DNA of 64,000 nt from Halomonas nitroreducens (GCF_003966155.1 NZ_RXNS01000017.1:33866-97865); one strand, 5' to 3'. Shown: positions 38,319 to 50,078, numbered from the stretch's first letter. Numbers and translations: made by a program. The notes: generated by a model not told the origin, from the letters alone.

Positions 38319-38443
38319 CCCTGACTCTCCTTCCTTGACCGGCCGGCCCACTTCGGACACCGGCCGACGACGCTCATCAGCATAACGCGCCCGCCGACAG
38401 CGTGCAGGCGGCAGGCCGCCGGGAGGCGCTTGGCGTCGCCGCC

Positions 38444-38656
38444 TCAGTGCGGGGAGCGTGCCCGGAGACGCCGCAGCAGGACACGCCCCAGCAGGCTGAG
38501 GCCGACGCTCGCGAGGGCGGCGACGCCCAGCAGGACCAGGGGTGAGGGCTCGCCAGCATGCTGGTGCAACGATGGGGCGCCGTGTCCCGGATGGCCGAGG
38601 ACGGGGGCACTCGCCAACAGGCCAGCGAGCACGACAAGGGGGGAAAGACGAAGCAT
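38444..38656 (-). CDS. Small His-rich membrane protein at the end of the urease operon
   Basis: 70 residues. A signal peptide (MLRLSPLVVLAGLLASAPVL) would be cleaved before GHPGHGAPSLHQHAGE, leaving a His-rich segment, then one hydrophobic helix and a basic end LLRRLRARSPH. The HPGH opening resembles the mature N-terminus of HupE/UreJ nickel permeases, but the remaining helices are absent. AGGAGAG precedes the ATG. It lies 28 bases after ureG. A periplasmic nickel-binding role is a guess from the histidines and position. Confidence 0.65.
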   Translation of the reverse strand: MLRLSPLVVLAGLLASAPVLGHPGHGAPSLHQHAGEPSPLVLLGVAALASVGLSLLGRVLLRRLRARSPH

Positions 38657-38684
38657 CGAAAACTCTCCTGAATGAGAATGGGGG

Positions 38685-39329
38685 TCAGGCGAATACGTGG
38701 TGCGCCGCGTGGGTCGGCCGGCGCTCGGGGAGCATGCCGCGATCGAGGATGAAGGCGATAATCTCCTCCACCCCGATCCCGTCATGCAGGTTGGCGAAGA
38801 CGAACGGGCGCTCGCCGCGCATGCGCCGCGAGTCACGCTCCATCACCGCCAGGGAAGCATGCACCTGCTCGGCGATATCGATCTTGTTGATGATCAGCAG
38901 GTCCGACTTGGTGATCCCGGGACCGCCCTTGCGAGGGATCTTGTCACCGGCGGAGACGTCGATGACGTAGAGCGTCAGGTCGGAGAGCTCAGGGCTGAAG
39001 GTCGCCGAGAGGTTGTCACCCCCGGATTCCACCAGCACCAGCTCGAGCCCCGGATGGCGCGCCTGCAGGTCGTCGATGGCGGCCAGGTTCATGGAGGCAT
39101 CCTCACGGATGGCCGTATGCGGGCAGCCGCCGGTCTCCACCCCGAGGATGCGGACCTCGGGCAGCGCCTCGTGACGCGTCAGGAAGTCGGCGTCCTCCCG
39201 GGTATAGATATCATTAGTGACCACCGCAAGGTCGTAGTGCTCGCTCAGTGCCAGGCAGAGCTGCTTGAGCAAGGCGGTCTTGCCGGAGCCGACCGGGCCG
39301 CCGACGCCGATACGCAGACAATGGGTCAT
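38685..39329 (-). CDS. ureG: Urease accessory GTPase UreG
   Basis: 214 residues. The P-loop [12 protein letters not shown] is near residue 10; the nickel-binding CPH motif is in [15 protein letters not shown]; the GTP-specificity motif is NKID. It hydrolyses GTP to drive nickel insertion into urease. The start at 39329 ([11 protein letters not shown]) is well defined. It is ten bases downstream of ureF. Confidence 0.96.
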   Translation of the reverse strand: MTHCLRIGVGGPVGSGKTALLKQLCLALSEHYDLAVVTNDIYTREDADFLTRHEALPEVRILGVETGGCPHTAIREDASMNLAAIDDLQARHPGLELVLVESGGDNLSATFSPELSDLTLYVIDVSAGDKIPRKGGPGITKSDLLIINKIDIAEQVHASLAVMERDSRRMRGERPFVFANLHDGIGVEEIIAFILDRGMLPERRPTHAAHHVFA

Positions 39330-39339
39330 GGGGAGTCTC

Positions 39340-40038
39340 CTAGCTTCTGAACAGGCGTGAATACTGGGTTTCGTGCTGGGCGCTGGCCAGCGCCAGCCCC
39401 GGCAGGATGGGGCCGAGCGCCTCTTCGTCCCGCGACAGGGCCGCGTCCACGGCGGCCACCAGGGACGGCCGCAGGCGCTCGACCAGCCGCTGGGCCGCGG
39501 TGTGGCCCAGCGGCAGGGCCTTGCAGGCCACCGCAAGCTGGTTCTCCAGCCAGGCCCAAGCGAACCCCAGCAGCGCCGTACGGGGGGCGATGCCACGGGC
39601 ATGGGCCAGCCAGGCGAAGACGGTGACGTAACCGGCCGGGTCGGGCAGCCGCTCGGTGGGCAACAGCTCGAGGCTCGCCAGCAGGCGGAGCAGAGCGGCG
39701 CCGAGCCGGGCGTCCTCGGCGGCCAGCTCGGCGGTCTCACGGTTGGCGGCGAGCCAGTCATTCCAGCCGACGATCGCCGCGCCGTCCCGTTCCGCCCAGG
39801 CCGACATGAGCCGGGCCAGCACCGGCAGCTCGCAACGCGCCAGGCCATCATCGAGCACGCCGTCCAGCCAGCGGCCGAGGCTCGCCTCGTCTTTGACCCA
39901 GCCCAGCTCGAAGGCGCTCTCGAGCCCCTGGGACCAGGCGAAGGCGCCGATCGGCAGCGCCGGGCTGACCAGCTGCAGCAGGCCCAGCAGCGCCAGGTCC
40001 TCGCCCCCGGCCGATATCTCCGGCCGCTCAGTGGGCAT
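39340..40038 (-). CDS. ureF: Urease accessory protein UreF
   Basis: 232 residues. [20 protein letters not shown] is the conserved N-terminal motif. It links UreD to UreG in the activation complex. Two ATGs are close (40044 and 40038); AGGAG is seven bases before the second and only one before the first, so I chose 40038. The start lies inside the His-rich end of ureE (overlap 11 bases), giving translational coupling. Confidence 0.93.
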   Translation of the reverse strand: MPTERPEISAGGEDLALLGLLQLVSPALPIGAFAWSQGLESAFELGWVKDEASLGRWLDGVLDDGLARCELPVLARLMSAWAERDGAAIVGWNDWLAANRETAELAAEDARLGAALLRLLASLELLPTERLPDPAGYVTVFAWLAHARGIAPRTALLGFAWAWLENQLAVACKALPLGHTAAQRLVERLRPSLVAAVDAALSRDEEALGPILPGLALASAQHETQYSRLFRS

Positions 40039-40531
40039 GGGCATGCTCCTGGCCGTGGTGATGTGGGTGATGATGGTGCCCCTCCCCGGCCTGGGCATAG
40101 GCCCCCGGCTCGGGATGGAAGGGTGCCGCGTGTCGCTCGAGCCGGGCCCCGAGGCGCTCGGCCAGGGTCTCCAGCACATGGTCCGGCGGGAAGCGCACCC
40201 AACCGGTTCCGGCATCGCCGCCGCCCAGGGCCAGCTGCACATGGCGGTTGCCCAGGTGATAGCACAGCCGCGCCAGCGCCAGGCCGGCCTCGATGTGTGC
40301 CGTGATCACCGGCTCCACGGCGGCACACACCCTGAGGATCTCACCGCTCTCGGCACGCAGCCCCTCGCCGTCGCGCAGCACCTGGCCGCGATCAAGGAAG
40401 ACCCCAACCTCGTGGCCCGTGTCGGTGGTCGCCTTGAAGCGGCCGCGGGTGCGCATCTCAAAGGGCAACGTCAGGCTGTCGGCGGCCTGGTCGTCGTCAA
40501 TGGGGCCCAGACGCTCGGTCAGTTTCAGCAT
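40028..40531 (-). CDS. ureE: Urease nickel metallochaperone UreE
   Basis: 167 residues starting [20 protein letters not shown]. The central [10 protein letters not shown] is the dimer nickel site. The C-terminus is His-rich ([19 protein letters not shown]), a nickel store seen in several bacteria. It delivers nickel to the UreDFG complex. It lies 11 bases after ureC. Confidence 0.95.
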   Translation of the reverse strand: MLKLTERLGPIDDDQAADSLTLPFEMRTRGRFKATTDTGHEVGVFLDRGQVLRDGEGLRAESGEILRVCAAVEPVITAHIEAGLALARLCYHLGNRHVQLALGGGDAGTGWVRFPPDHVLETLAERLGARLERHAAPFHPEPGAYAQAGEGHHHHPHHHGQEHAHAH

Positions 40532-40542
40532 GGCAAGACTCC

Positions 40543-42251
<1,709 letters not shown>

Positions 42252-42255
<4 letters not shown>

Positions 42256-42581
42256 GCGCGGCCTCCCTGCCGATCATCCAGCGCACCCATCACCTCGCCG
42301 CGAAAGCCGAAGATGCGCCGGCTCCCCGCATAGGGAATCAGGGTCACTTCCCGGGTCTGGCCGGGCTCGAAGCGAATCGCCGTGCCGGCGGCGACATCCA
42401 GCCGGTACCCTCGAGCCCGGCCCCTCTCGAAGACCAGGGCCGGGTTGGCCTCGGCGAAGTGGTAGTGGGAGCCGATCTGTACCGGCCGGTCGCCGGTGTT
42501 GGCGACCTCGAGAGTGATCCGTTCGCGTCCCTCGCAGAGCGCGATCTCGCCGTCTTTCAGCTGATACTCACCGGGAATCAT
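42252..42581 (-). CDS. ureB: Urease beta subunit
   Basis: 109 residues starting [20 protein letters not shown], with the conserved [24 protein letters not shown] region. Structural subunit of the three-gene urease. The ATG at 42581 is the family start. Its 3' end overlaps ureC (ATGA). Confidence 0.97.
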
Positions 42582-42616
42582 GTCGTGGCTCCTTGCAGTG
42601 GCCGTGTGGGGCCTCT

Positions 42617-42919
42617 TCACACAATGGGTTCATGGATCGTGACCAGCTTGGTGCCGTCCGGGAAGGTCGCCTCGACCTGGACCTCGTCGACCATCTCGGC
42701 CACGCCTTCCATCACGTCGTCGCGGCCGAGGATCTCGCGGCCCGCGCTCATCAGCTCGGCGACGTTGCGGCCATCCCGTGCGCCCTCCATGACCTCGCAG
42801 CTGATCAGCGCCACCGCCTCGGGGTAATTCAGCTTGAGGCCGCGTGCCCGGCGCCGCTCGGCCAGCAGGCCGGCGGTGAACAGCAGCAGCTTGTCCTTGT
42901 CTCTCGGGGTCAGTTCCAT
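42617..42919 (-). CDS. ureA: Urease gamma subunit
   Basis: 100 residues, [20 protein letters not shown] to [11 protein letters not shown], the standard small subunit. It is separated from ureD by 160 bases that hold a GAAGC-rich inverted repeat, and from ureB by 35 bases. Confidence 0.97.
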   Translation of the reverse strand: MELTPRDKDKLLLFTAGLLAERRRARGLKLNYPEAVALISCEVMEGARDGRNVAELMSAGREILGRDDVMEGVAEMVDEVQVEATFPDGTKLVTIHEPIV

Positions 42920-42995
42920 CGCGATAGCTCCCTAGCCATGTCGCTTTGATTCAATGCCCAGCCAGTCGCCACCAGGCTGGAAGAGCGGCGCTCCG

Positions 42996-43079
42996 CGCCT
43001 GAAAGCCAGAAGCGTGAAGACATCCCATCGGCGAGATACCGCATCCTTCCGGCTTCTCGCTTCGAGCTTCCGGCTGTTA
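42996..43079. repeat. GAAGC-rich intergenic inverted repeat between ureD and ureA
   Basis: On one side GAAAGCCAGAAGCGTGAAG (43008-43026 region), on the other CTTCCGGCTTCTCGCTTCG then AGCTTCCGGCT (43047-43076 region). They are imperfect inverted copies built of GAAGC units. A similar pattern (AAGCTGGAAG) flanks the purN terminator near 32690-32780, so this may be a dispersed REP-like element. Limits are approximate. Confidence 0.4.
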
Positions 43080-43994
43080 TCAGGTCCGCCAGATCCGCGG
43101 CACACAGGCCTCGCGGTCGATCAGCCTCGGCCTCAAGACCCTCCAGGCCGACTCGCACAGCCGCCAGGCCTCGTTTCGCTCACTGCCCAGGTAGCGCAGC
43201 AGCAGCACGCCGTGACGCACCGTCACCGCCCAGCGGGGGCTCTCGGGGAGCCGCTCGCGAAGCGCCTCGATGGCGTCGGCCTCGTCACCCAGGCCCACCG
43301 CCCACAGGGTCGCCTGGACGCTCGCGCCGCCCTGCCCCCAGCGTCCCCGGAAGCGGGGATGGGCCGGGTCGAGGAGTTGGCGTTCCAGCCATAGCGGCTG
43401 GCCGTCGCGGAGCAGGCGAAAGCGCTGCTCGATGCGTCCGCTGACATAGGGCAGCCGGCTGGCCGGGCGCCCCAGGGCGAGCACCTCCCAGCCCAGGCAA
43501 CGGGCCTCGCCGGCCAGCTCGATGGTCGTGCTCTGTCCCCCCCGGGAACCATCGAAGGCGATGGTCTCCTGGGGCAGCCACTCGAGACAGCTACCGTCCG
43601 CCGCCCGCAACCGAGTGTGCTGTTCCCAGGCCACGTCGTGATGATCGGCTCGGTAGAGCTTGTTGGCGGCCGGGGTGGTCAATAGCGCATGCGCGCCCGC
43701 CTCCACCTCGGCCGAGATGCTCAGGGCATCGCCACTGACCAGGCCACCGGGCGGGTGCAGCAGGTAGAGGTGGCAGGCGCCGGAGCGGCCTGACGCGTCG
43801 CGCCCTTCCGGGTAGAAAGGCCGCTGCACCCGCAACGGGCCGCGGTGGCGGGCACGGGCCAGGCGGGTGGTGCCCTGCCGGGAGGCAAAGCCGAGCTCCA
43901 GCGATGCCGCCCAGCGGCGGCCGGCATCGAAGCGATGCCCGGCGTCCTCGGCCCCGGTCGGGGCGGCGGGTCTGGCGGGGGAGTAGGCCGTCAT
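43080..43994 (-). CDS. ureD: Urease accessory protein UreD
   Basis: 304 residues. LHPPGGLVSGDALSISAEVE, TTPAANKLYRA and LEWLPQETIAFDGS are UreD motifs. It is the scaffold that binds apo-urease and receives UreF/UreG. I chose the ATG at 43994 (MTAYSPARPA); the longer frame to 44165 would cross an AT-rich promoter-like region. First gene of the urease structural operon. Confidence 0.93.
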   Translation of the reverse strand: MTAYSPARPAAPTGAEDAGHRFDAGRRWAASLELGFASRQGTTRLARARHRGPLRVQRPFYPEGRDASGRSGACHLYLLHPPGGLVSGDALSISAEVEAGAHALLTTPAANKLYRADHHDVAWEQHTRLRAADGSCLEWLPQETIAFDGSRGGQSTTIELAGEARCLGWEVLALGRPASRLPYVSGRIEQRFRLLRDGQPLWLERQLLDPAHPRFRGRWGQGGASVQATLWAVGLGDEADAIEALRERLPESPRWAVTVRHGVLLLRYLGSERNEAWRLCESAWRVLRPRLIDREACVPRIWRT

Positions 43995-44387
43995 CGGCAA
44001 CTGCCTTCTGCTTCTGGTCGGGGACGTGAGGCACGTCGAATGGCAACTACCTGCGCAAAGCAATGGCCGTACCAGCGTGAAAAAAAACAGGAAATATACA
44101 TTGATATGAACGACTTGAAACGCGTACACGATGTAGGAGCGTACCCGCCACGGCCCTTGTTGCACTGATAAGGCGCAGTCACCACCTCGCCATGCACCAT
44201 GAGAGACACCAGGGACAAGGCGTGGTACGACTCTGGTGCGCCGGCCCCTACCCGCAGCACTCCGTCACTTCGCTCGCCATCCACCGGCCCGATCGCGGGC
44301 GGCCTGATGCGCCTCATGCAAAGACGGCACCTCTCGGCGGCCAGGGCACGACGCCAGGCGGGCTCCGCGGAGGAGTCGCAGCCCTGC
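43995..44387 (-). other. Intergenic region between urtE and ureD
   Basis: 393 bases without a supported gene. Bases 44070-44140 are distinctly A/T-rich; on the minus strand TATATT (44093-44098) could be a -10 with a poor TTTCAA 16 bases upstream. I see no sigma-54 pattern and no clear terminator after urtE. The urease genes may therefore have their own promoter here in addition to read-through from urt. Confidence 0.5.
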
Positions 44388-45086
44388 CTAGACCGTGAGG
44401 TGCTCCTTGATCAGCGACTCGCTGAGCTCGCCGATCGCGCCGCCGGCGACCCGGCGCCCCCGATCCATGATGGCGAAGCGGTCGGCATACTTGCGGGCGA
44501 AGGACAGCTTCTGCTCCACCAGCAGCACCGTCAGACCGTCCTCACGGATCAGGCGCCGTATCACCTCGCCGATCTGGGTGACGATATTGGGCTGGATCCC
44601 CTCCCCCGGCTCGTCGAGGATCAGCAGCCACGGCTCGAGCACCAGGGCCCGGCCGATGGCCAGTTGCTGCTGCTGGCCGCCCGAGAGGTCGCCGCCGCGT
44701 CGATGCTTCATCTCCTCCAGCACCGGGAACAGCTCGTAGATGCGCTCGGGGATCGACGTGCGACCGTCGCCGCGGGCCGCCAGGCCGGTACGCAGGTTCT
44801 CCTCGACGGTGAGCAGCGGGAAGATCTGGCGTCCCTGGGGCACATAGCCGATGCCCAGCCGCGAACGGTCTTCGATGCGTTTCTTGGTCAGCTCCCGATC
44901 ATCCGCATAGCGAATGCTGCCCGAGGCCACCGTGACCTCCCCCATCACCGCCTTCACCAGGGTGGTCTTGCCCACCCCGTTGCGGCCCATCACGCAGGTG
45001 CATTCCCCCGCCGGCACCTCGAGGTCGAGGGACCACAGGGTGTGGCTCTCGCCGTAGTACTGGTCGAGCTTGTCGATCGCGAGCAT
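44388..45086 (-). CDS. urtE: Urea ABC transporter ATP-binding protein UrtE
   Basis: 232 residues. Walker A GRNGVGKTT, signature LSGGQQQQLAIGRAL, Walker B LLILDEPGEGIQPNI. LivF-like fold; the GEGIQPNIV motif is typical of UrtE. The ATG at 45086 overlaps the urtD stop by one base. Last gene of the urt operon; partner of UrtD on the cytoplasmic face. Confidence 0.93.
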   Translation of the reverse strand: MLAIDKLDQYYGESHTLWSLDLEVPAGECTCVMGRNGVGKTTLVKAVMGEVTVASGSIRYADDRELTKKRIEDRSRLGIGYVPQGRQIFPLLTVEENLRTGLAARGDGRTSIPERIYELFPVLEEMKHRRGGDLSGGQQQQLAIGRALVLEPWLLILDEPGEGIQPNIVTQIGEVIRRLIREDGLTVLLVEQKLSFARKYADRFAIMDRGRRVAGGAIGELSESLIKEHLTV

Positions 45087-45925
45087 CAGGCCACCTCCTC
45101 GTCGGCCTCGGCGCCGAGGTAGACCTCGACGACGCGGGGATCCATGGACACCTGGTTCATGCTGCCCTCGGCCAGCACGCTGCCCTGATGGAGCACGGTG
45201 ACCGTGCGGGCGATGGAGCGCACGAAGCCCATGTCGTGCTCCACCACCACCACGGACTGCTGGCCCGCCAGGCCGGTGAGCAGCTCCGCCGTACGCTCCA
45301 TCTCCTGCTCGGTCATCCCGGCCACCGGCTCGTCCACCAGCAGCAGCCGCGGGCGCTGCATCAGCAGCATGCCGATCTCCAGCCACTGCTTCTGGCCGTG
45401 GGAGAGGATCCCGGCCGGCCGATGACGCAACTCGACCAGGCCAATGGTGGTCATGACCTCCTCGATCCGCGCACGGATCTCGCCGGTCGTCCGCGCCGTG
45501 AGGGTGGGCAGGATGCGCTTGTCGGCGGCCATGGCCAGTTCCAGGTTCTCGAAGACCGTAAGGGCCTCGAAGGTGGTGGGCTTCTGGAACTTGCGGCCGA
45601 TGCCGAGGCTGGCGATCGCCGGCTCGTTCATGGTCAGCAGGTTGTGTCGGCTGCCGAACCAGACCTGGCCGGTATCCGGGCGTGTCTTGCCGGTGATGAT
45701 GTCCATCATGGTGGTCTTGCCCGCCCCGTTGGGGCCGATGATGCAGCGCAACTCACCATCGTCGATGGTCAGGTTGAGGCGGTCGATGGCGCGGAAGCCG
45801 TCGAAGCTGACCGTCACGTCCTCGAGATAGAGGATCGGGCCATGGCGCACGTCCACCGGGGAGTCGACGGGCACCAGGAAGTCGAAGACACGATCGCGAT
45901 CGGCCAGCGATGTCAGGAAGTTCAT
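45086..45925 (-). CDS. urtD: Urea ABC transporter ATP-binding protein UrtD
   Basis: 279 residues with an N-terminal extension (MNFLTSLADRDRVFDFLVPV) before the LivG-like ATPase. Walker A GPNGAGKTT, signature ILSHGQKQWLEIG, Walker B LLLVDEPVAGMTEQE. The signature LSHGQ is the usual UrtD form. Four-base overlap with urtC. Confidence 0.93.
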   Translation of the reverse strand: MNFLTSLADRDRVFDFLVPVDSPVDVRHGPILYLEDVTVSFDGFRAIDRLNLTIDDGELRCIIGPNGAGKTTMMDIITGKTRPDTGQVWFGSRHNLLTMNEPAIASLGIGRKFQKPTTFEALTVFENLELAMAADKRILPTLTARTTGEIRARIEEVMTTIGLVELRHRPAGILSHGQKQWLEIGMLLMQRPRLLLVDEPVAGMTEQEMERTAELLTGLAGQQSVVVVEHDMGFVRSIARTVTVLHQGSVLAEGSMNQVSMDPRVVEVYLGAEADEEVA

Positions 45926-47064
45926 GCCGAGGCCTCCCCAGGGGTGGTGGATGGATCCGGGTCGGCGCGGCGTGGCCGGCGGTAGGCCAGCAGGCCGGCG
46001 ATGCCCTTCGGCAGCAGCACCGTGACCAGCACGAAGAGCCCGCCCAGGGCGAACAGCCAGGCCTCCGGCATCACGCCGGTGAACACCGTCTTGGCGTAGT
46101 TGACGAGCAGCGCCCCGATCACTGCGCCATAGAGGGTGCCGCGGCCGCCCAGCGCCACCCACAGCACGATCTCGATGGAGAAGATCGGCGAGAACTCCCC
46201 CGGGTTGATGATGCCCACCTGGGGCACGTAGAGCGCGCCGGCGACGCCGGCCAGCATCGCCGAGACCACGAAGACGAACAGCTGGAAGCGCTCCACCCGG
46301 TAGCCCAGGAAGCGCGTGCGGGCCTCGGCGTCGCGGGTGGCCACGCAGACCCGGCCGAGCTTGCTGGCGACGATCGCCCGACACAGCACATAGCCCAGGG
46401 CCAGGGCCATGCCGGTGGCCAGGAAGAGCCAAAGGCGGGTCGCGTCGGCGGTCAGGTCGAAGCCCAGCAGCTCCTTGAAGTCGGTCAGGCCGTTGTTGCC
46501 GCCGAAGCCCATCTCGTTGCGGAAGAAGGCCAGCATCAGCGCGAAGGTCAACGCCTGGGTGATGATCGACAGATACACCCCGGTCACCCGCGAGCGAAAA
46601 GCCAGGAAGCCGAACACCAGGGCCAGCAGTCCCGGCGCCAGCAGCACCGTCAACAAGGCGAACCAGGCCATGTCGAAGCCGTGCCAGTACCAGGGCAGGC
46701 TCTGCCAGTCGAGGAAAACCATGAAGTCCGGCAGCACCGGGTCGCCATAGACCCCGCGGTCGCCGATCTGGCGCATCAGGTACATGCCCATGGCATAGCC
46801 GCCCAAGGCGAAGAAGGCGCCATGGCCGAGGCTAAGGATGCCGAGATAGCCCCACACCAGGTCCACCGCCACGGCCAGCAGCGCATAGCACAGGTACTTG
46901 CCGAGCAGCGTCACGGTATAGGTGGAGACATGCAGCGGATGCCCCGCCGGCAGCGCCAGGTTGAGCAGGCTGACGACGGCCAGGGCCGCGATCAGCACGC
47001 CGAGGAACAGCCGTGTCGAGCGCTCGTGCAAGGGTCGGGATAGCCAGGATCGAGAGGCAAGCAT
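45922..47064 (-). CDS. urtC: Urea ABC transporter permease UrtC
   Basis: 380 residues, LivM-like, with about ten membrane helices. DLVWGYLGILSLGHGAFFAL is the characteristic N-terminal motif, and ATRDAEARTRFLGYRVERFQ the cytoplasmic coupling segment. A larger periplasmic loop at 95-130, rich in Trp and Tyr, is typical of UrtC. Forms the membrane pore with UrtB; three bases separate it from the urtB stop. Confidence 0.93.
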   Translation of the reverse strand: MLASRSWLSRPLHERSTRLFLGVLIAALAVVSLLNLALPAGHPLHVSTYTVTLLGKYLCYALLAVAVDLVWGYLGILSLGHGAFFALGGYAMGMYLMRQIGDRGVYGDPVLPDFMVFLDWQSLPWYWHGFDMAWFALLTVLLAPGLLALVFGFLAFRSRVTGVYLSIITQALTFALMLAFFRNEMGFGGNNGLTDFKELLGFDLTADATRLWLFLATGMALALGYVLCRAIVASKLGRVCVATRDAEARTRFLGYRVERFQLFVFVVSAMLAGVAGALYVPQVGIINPGEFSPIFSIEIVLWVALGGRGTLYGAVIGALLVNYAKTVFTGVMPEAWLFALGGLFVLVTVLLPKGIAGLLAYRRPRRADPDPSTTPGEASA

Positions 47065-47067
47065 GAA

Positions 47068-48678
47068 TCAGCCCTCCGCCGCCCGGCCCTTCTGCGGGAA
47101 GAGTCCGCGGGGGCGCTTCTGGATGAACAGGATAATGAAGACGAGCACCAGAATCTTGGCCAGTACGGCACCGGCCCAGGGCTCGAGGACCTGGTTGATG
47201 ACGCCCAGCGAGAGGCCCGCCACCAGGGTGCCCCAGAGGTTCCCCACCCCGCCGAACACCACCACCATGAAGGAGTCGATGATGTAGTTCTGGCCAAGGT
47301 TGGGGCCCACGTTGGTGAGCTGGGACAGCGCCACCCCGGCCAGGCCCGCCACCCCGGATCCCAGGGCGAAGGTCAGGATATCGACGCGAGTGGCACGGAT
47401 GCCCATGGAACGGGCCATGGCGCGATTCTGGGTCACGGCGCGAACTTCCAGGCCCAGCCGCGTACGGCGCATCACCAGCATCAGGCCGGCGAAGACCAGC
47501 AGCGCAAAGCCCAGCACGAACAGACGGTTGAGGGTCAGCGACAGCCCCTCGTTGATCATCAGCGAACCGCTCATCCATTCGGGCGAGACCACGGTGCGGT
47601 TGAGCGGCGAGATCAGGGTGCGCACCAGTTGCTGGAGGATCAGGCTGACGCCGAAGGTGGCCAGCAGGGTCTCCAGGGGACGCCCCTTGAGGAACTGGAT
47701 GACACTGCGCTCGATGGCGATCCCCGCCAGGGCCGCCACCAGGAAGCCGGCGGGGATCGCCAGGATCAGCGCCAGCCCCGGCTGACCGGGCAGCAGCTGC
47801 TGCATGCCCCAGGTGGTATAGGCACCGAGCATCATCAGCTCGCCATGGGCCATGTTGATCACGCCCATCACGCCGAAGGTGATCGCCAGGCCGATGGCCG
47901 CCAGCACCAGCACCGAGCCGAGCGACAGGCCGAAATAGAGCGTCTCGACGCCGCGGTTCAGCTTGAGTTTCTGCTCGATGTCGGCGAGTGCCCCGCTCGC
48001 GGCCTCGGCCAGGGCGGCGTCGTCGCTGCGCGCGGCGGCACTGAGCGCCGCTCGGGCCTCGGGATTGAGGCTGCCGGCCAGGCCCTCGACGGCCGCGGCA
48101 TCGCCCTGCTCCAGGCGATGGATGGCGATGGCCTGCGCGAGCAGGCGCTTCACCTCGCCATCGGCCTCGTCGGCCACCAGCGCCTGCAACGGGGGGAGCA
48201 TGGCGGCCTCGATGTTGCCGAGCAGTTCGCGGGCCGCCTCGCGGCGTGCCCCCACGTCGTCGACGCGCAGGTCGAGCACCGCCAGGGTGCTCTGCAGCTG
48301 CCCGCGCAGCGCATTGTTGATGCCGATGCGGTCGAGCTCGCGGCGTGACATCTCGCCGGCCGCCTCGAAGCTCAGGGCGTCGACGACCGGCCAGTGGCGA
48401 CCGCGGTTCTCGAGCACCACGATGAAGCGACCGGTGTCTTCCTGACGCTGCAGCTTGCCGGCCAGCAGAGCCTCGAGCCAGCGCCGGGTGCGCTCGTCGC
48501 CGCTGGCGACGAGCGCCGCGATGGCCTCGCCCTTGTCGGCGTAGGAGCGGGTATCGAGGGCCTCGAGCAGGGCCTGACCGGCGGGGTCCTGGCCGGGCGT
48601 CTGGGCCTGGGCCGACGGCACCAGTCCAACGAGCAGCCAGAGCAGCAGCCCTGGCACGAGGGCGCGGATCATCCTCAT
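47068..48678 (-). CDS. urtB: Urea ABC transporter permease UrtB with N-terminal periplasmic domain
   Basis: 536 residues. A signal-like helix and about 210 residues of Ala/Leu-rich helical repeats precede the LivH-like permease (FGLSLGSVLVLAAIGLAITF, MGVINMAHGELMMLGAY). Such an N-terminal extension is common in UrtB. Several ATGs are clustered; I chose 48678, where AGGA stands seven bases upstream, over 48717 and 48684. The role of the extension is not known. Confidence 0.9.
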   Translation of the reverse strand: MRMIRALVPGLLLWLLVGLVPSAQAQTPGQDPAGQALLEALDTRSYADKGEAIAALVASGDERTRRWLEALLAGKLQRQEDTGRFIVVLENRGRHWPVVDALSFEAAGEMSRRELDRIGINNALRGQLQSTLAVLDLRVDDVGARREAARELLGNIEAAMLPPLQALVADEADGEVKRLLAQAIAIHRLEQGDAAAVEGLAGSLNPEARAALSAAARSDDAALAEAASGALADIEQKLKLNRGVETLYFGLSLGSVLVLAAIGLAITFGVMGVINMAHGELMMLGAYTTWGMQQLLPGQPGLALILAIPAGFLVAALAGIAIERSVIQFLKGRPLETLLATFGVSLILQQLVRTLISPLNRTVVSPEWMSGSLMINEGLSLTLNRLFVLGFALLVFAGLMLVMRRTRLGLEVRAVTQNRAMARSMGIRATRVDILTFALGSGVAGLAGVALSQLTNVGPNLGQNYIIDSFMVVVFGGVGNLWGTLVAGLSLGVINQVLEPWAGAVLAKILVLVFIILFIQKRPRGLFPQKGRAAEG

Positions 48679-48755
48679 GGGCATGTCCTGTGATGGGTGT
48701 CCTGAGTGGCGTGTCATGCCACCGGACCAGGGCCCCGGTCCGGTGGGAAAGCGAC

Positions 48756-50078
48756 TTACTCGGCGGAGGCGACGTCTTCCTCGGCCTCGCTGCCGCCGCA
48801 GCTACCCTCGACGACGTTGTAGTTGCCGCATGCCAGGGGCTGACGCCAGTCGCTGATCAGGTCACGGGAGCCGTCCAGGTAGTCGGACCAGGCATCCCCG
48901 GCGACGGTGGAGGGGGTCTCCCAGACGATGGAGAACTGGCCGTTGTCCTGGATCTCGCCGATCAGCACCGGCTTGGTGATGTGGTGGTTGGGCATCATGG
49001 CCGCATAGCCACCGGACAGGTTGGGCACGCTGACCCCGATGATGGCATCCTTCACCGCATCGACCTCGGTGGTGCCGGCCTTGCGCACGGCCTCCTTCCA
49101 CATGTTGAAGCCGATGTAGTGAGCCTCCATGGGGTCGTTGGTGACGGCCATCTCGTCGCCGGTGTACTCGATCCAGCTGTCGATGAAGTCGTAGTTGGCA
49201 TCGGTGTCGACGCTCATGAAGTAGTTCCAGGCGGCCAGGTGCCCCACCAGGGGCGCGGTATCGATGCCGGAGAGTTCCTGCTCGCCCACCGAGAAGGCCA
49301 CCACCGGGATGTCGGCGGCATCGATGCCCTGGTTGCCCAGCTCGCGATAGAACGGCACGTTGGCATCGCCGTTGATGGTGGAGACCACCGCGGTCTTCTT
49401 GCCCTGGCTGCCGAAGCGCTTGATGTCGGCGACGATGTTCTGCCAGTCGGAATGACCGAAGGGCGTGTAGTTGACCAGGATGTCCTCGTCGGCCACGCCG
49501 TGGGCCTTGAGGTAGGCCTCGAGGATCTTGTTGGTGGTCCGCGGATAGACGTAGTCGGTACCGGCCAACACCCAGCGCTCGGCCCCGACCTCGTTCATCA
49601 GGTAGTCGACGGCGGGAATCGCCTGCTGGTTCGGTGCCGCGCCGGTGTAGACGACGTTCTCGGAGGACTCCTCCCCCTCGTACTGCACCGGGTAGAACAG
49701 CAGGCCGTTGAGTTCCTCCACCACCGGCAACACGGACTTGCGCGACACCGAGGTCCAGTTGCCGAAGATGACGTCGACCTCTTGCTGGGCCAGCAGCTCG
49801 CGGGCCTTCTCGGCGAACAGCGGCCAGTCGGAGGCCGGGTCGACGACCACCGGCTCGATCTGACGACCGAGCAGCCCCCCTTCGGCATTCTGCTGCTCGA
49901 TCAGCATCAGCATGGTGTCCTTGAGGGTCGACTCGCTGATGGCCATGGTGCCGGAGAGAGAGTGCAGGATGCCCACCTTGATCGGGTCCTCCTGGGCGAG
50001 TGCCGGCGTGGAGAGACCGAGGCCGATCAGCGAGGCGGCCAGCCAACGGGTGGGATGCACGGTCGGGAAGGGGATCAT
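48756..50078 (-). CDS. urtA: Urea ABC transporter substrate-binding protein UrtA
   Basis: 440 residues. A signal peptide ends near STPALAQ-EDPIKV. The mature part begins VGILHSLSGTMAISESTLKD, the hallmark of UrtA among Leu/Ile/Val-binding-like proteins; FYPVQYEGEE and AHYIGFNMWKEAV also fit. First gene of the operon; AAGGAGTTCCC precedes the ATG. A sigma-54 promoter lies about 75 bases upstream. Confidence 0.95.
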   Translation of the reverse strand: MIPFPTVHPTRWLAASLIGLGLSTPALAQEDPIKVGILHSLSGTMAISESTLKDTMLMLIEQQNAEGGLLGRQIEPVVVDPASDWPLFAEKARELLAQQEVDVIFGNWTSVSRKSVLPVVEELNGLLFYPVQYEGEESSENVVYTGAAPNQQAIPAVDYLMNEVGAERWVLAGTDYVYPRTTNKILEAYLKAHGVADEDILVNYTPFGHSDWQNIVADIKRFGSQGKKTAVVSTINGDANVPFYRELGNQGIDAADIPVVAFSVGEQELSGIDTAPLVGHLAAWNYFMSVDTDANYDFIDSWIEYTGDEMAVTNDPMEAHYIGFNMWKEAVRKAGTTEVDAVKDAIIGVSVPNLSGGYAAMMPNHHITKPVLIGEIQDNGQFSIVWETPSTVAGDAWSDYLDGSRDLISDWRQPLACGNYNVVEGSCGGSEAEEDVASAE

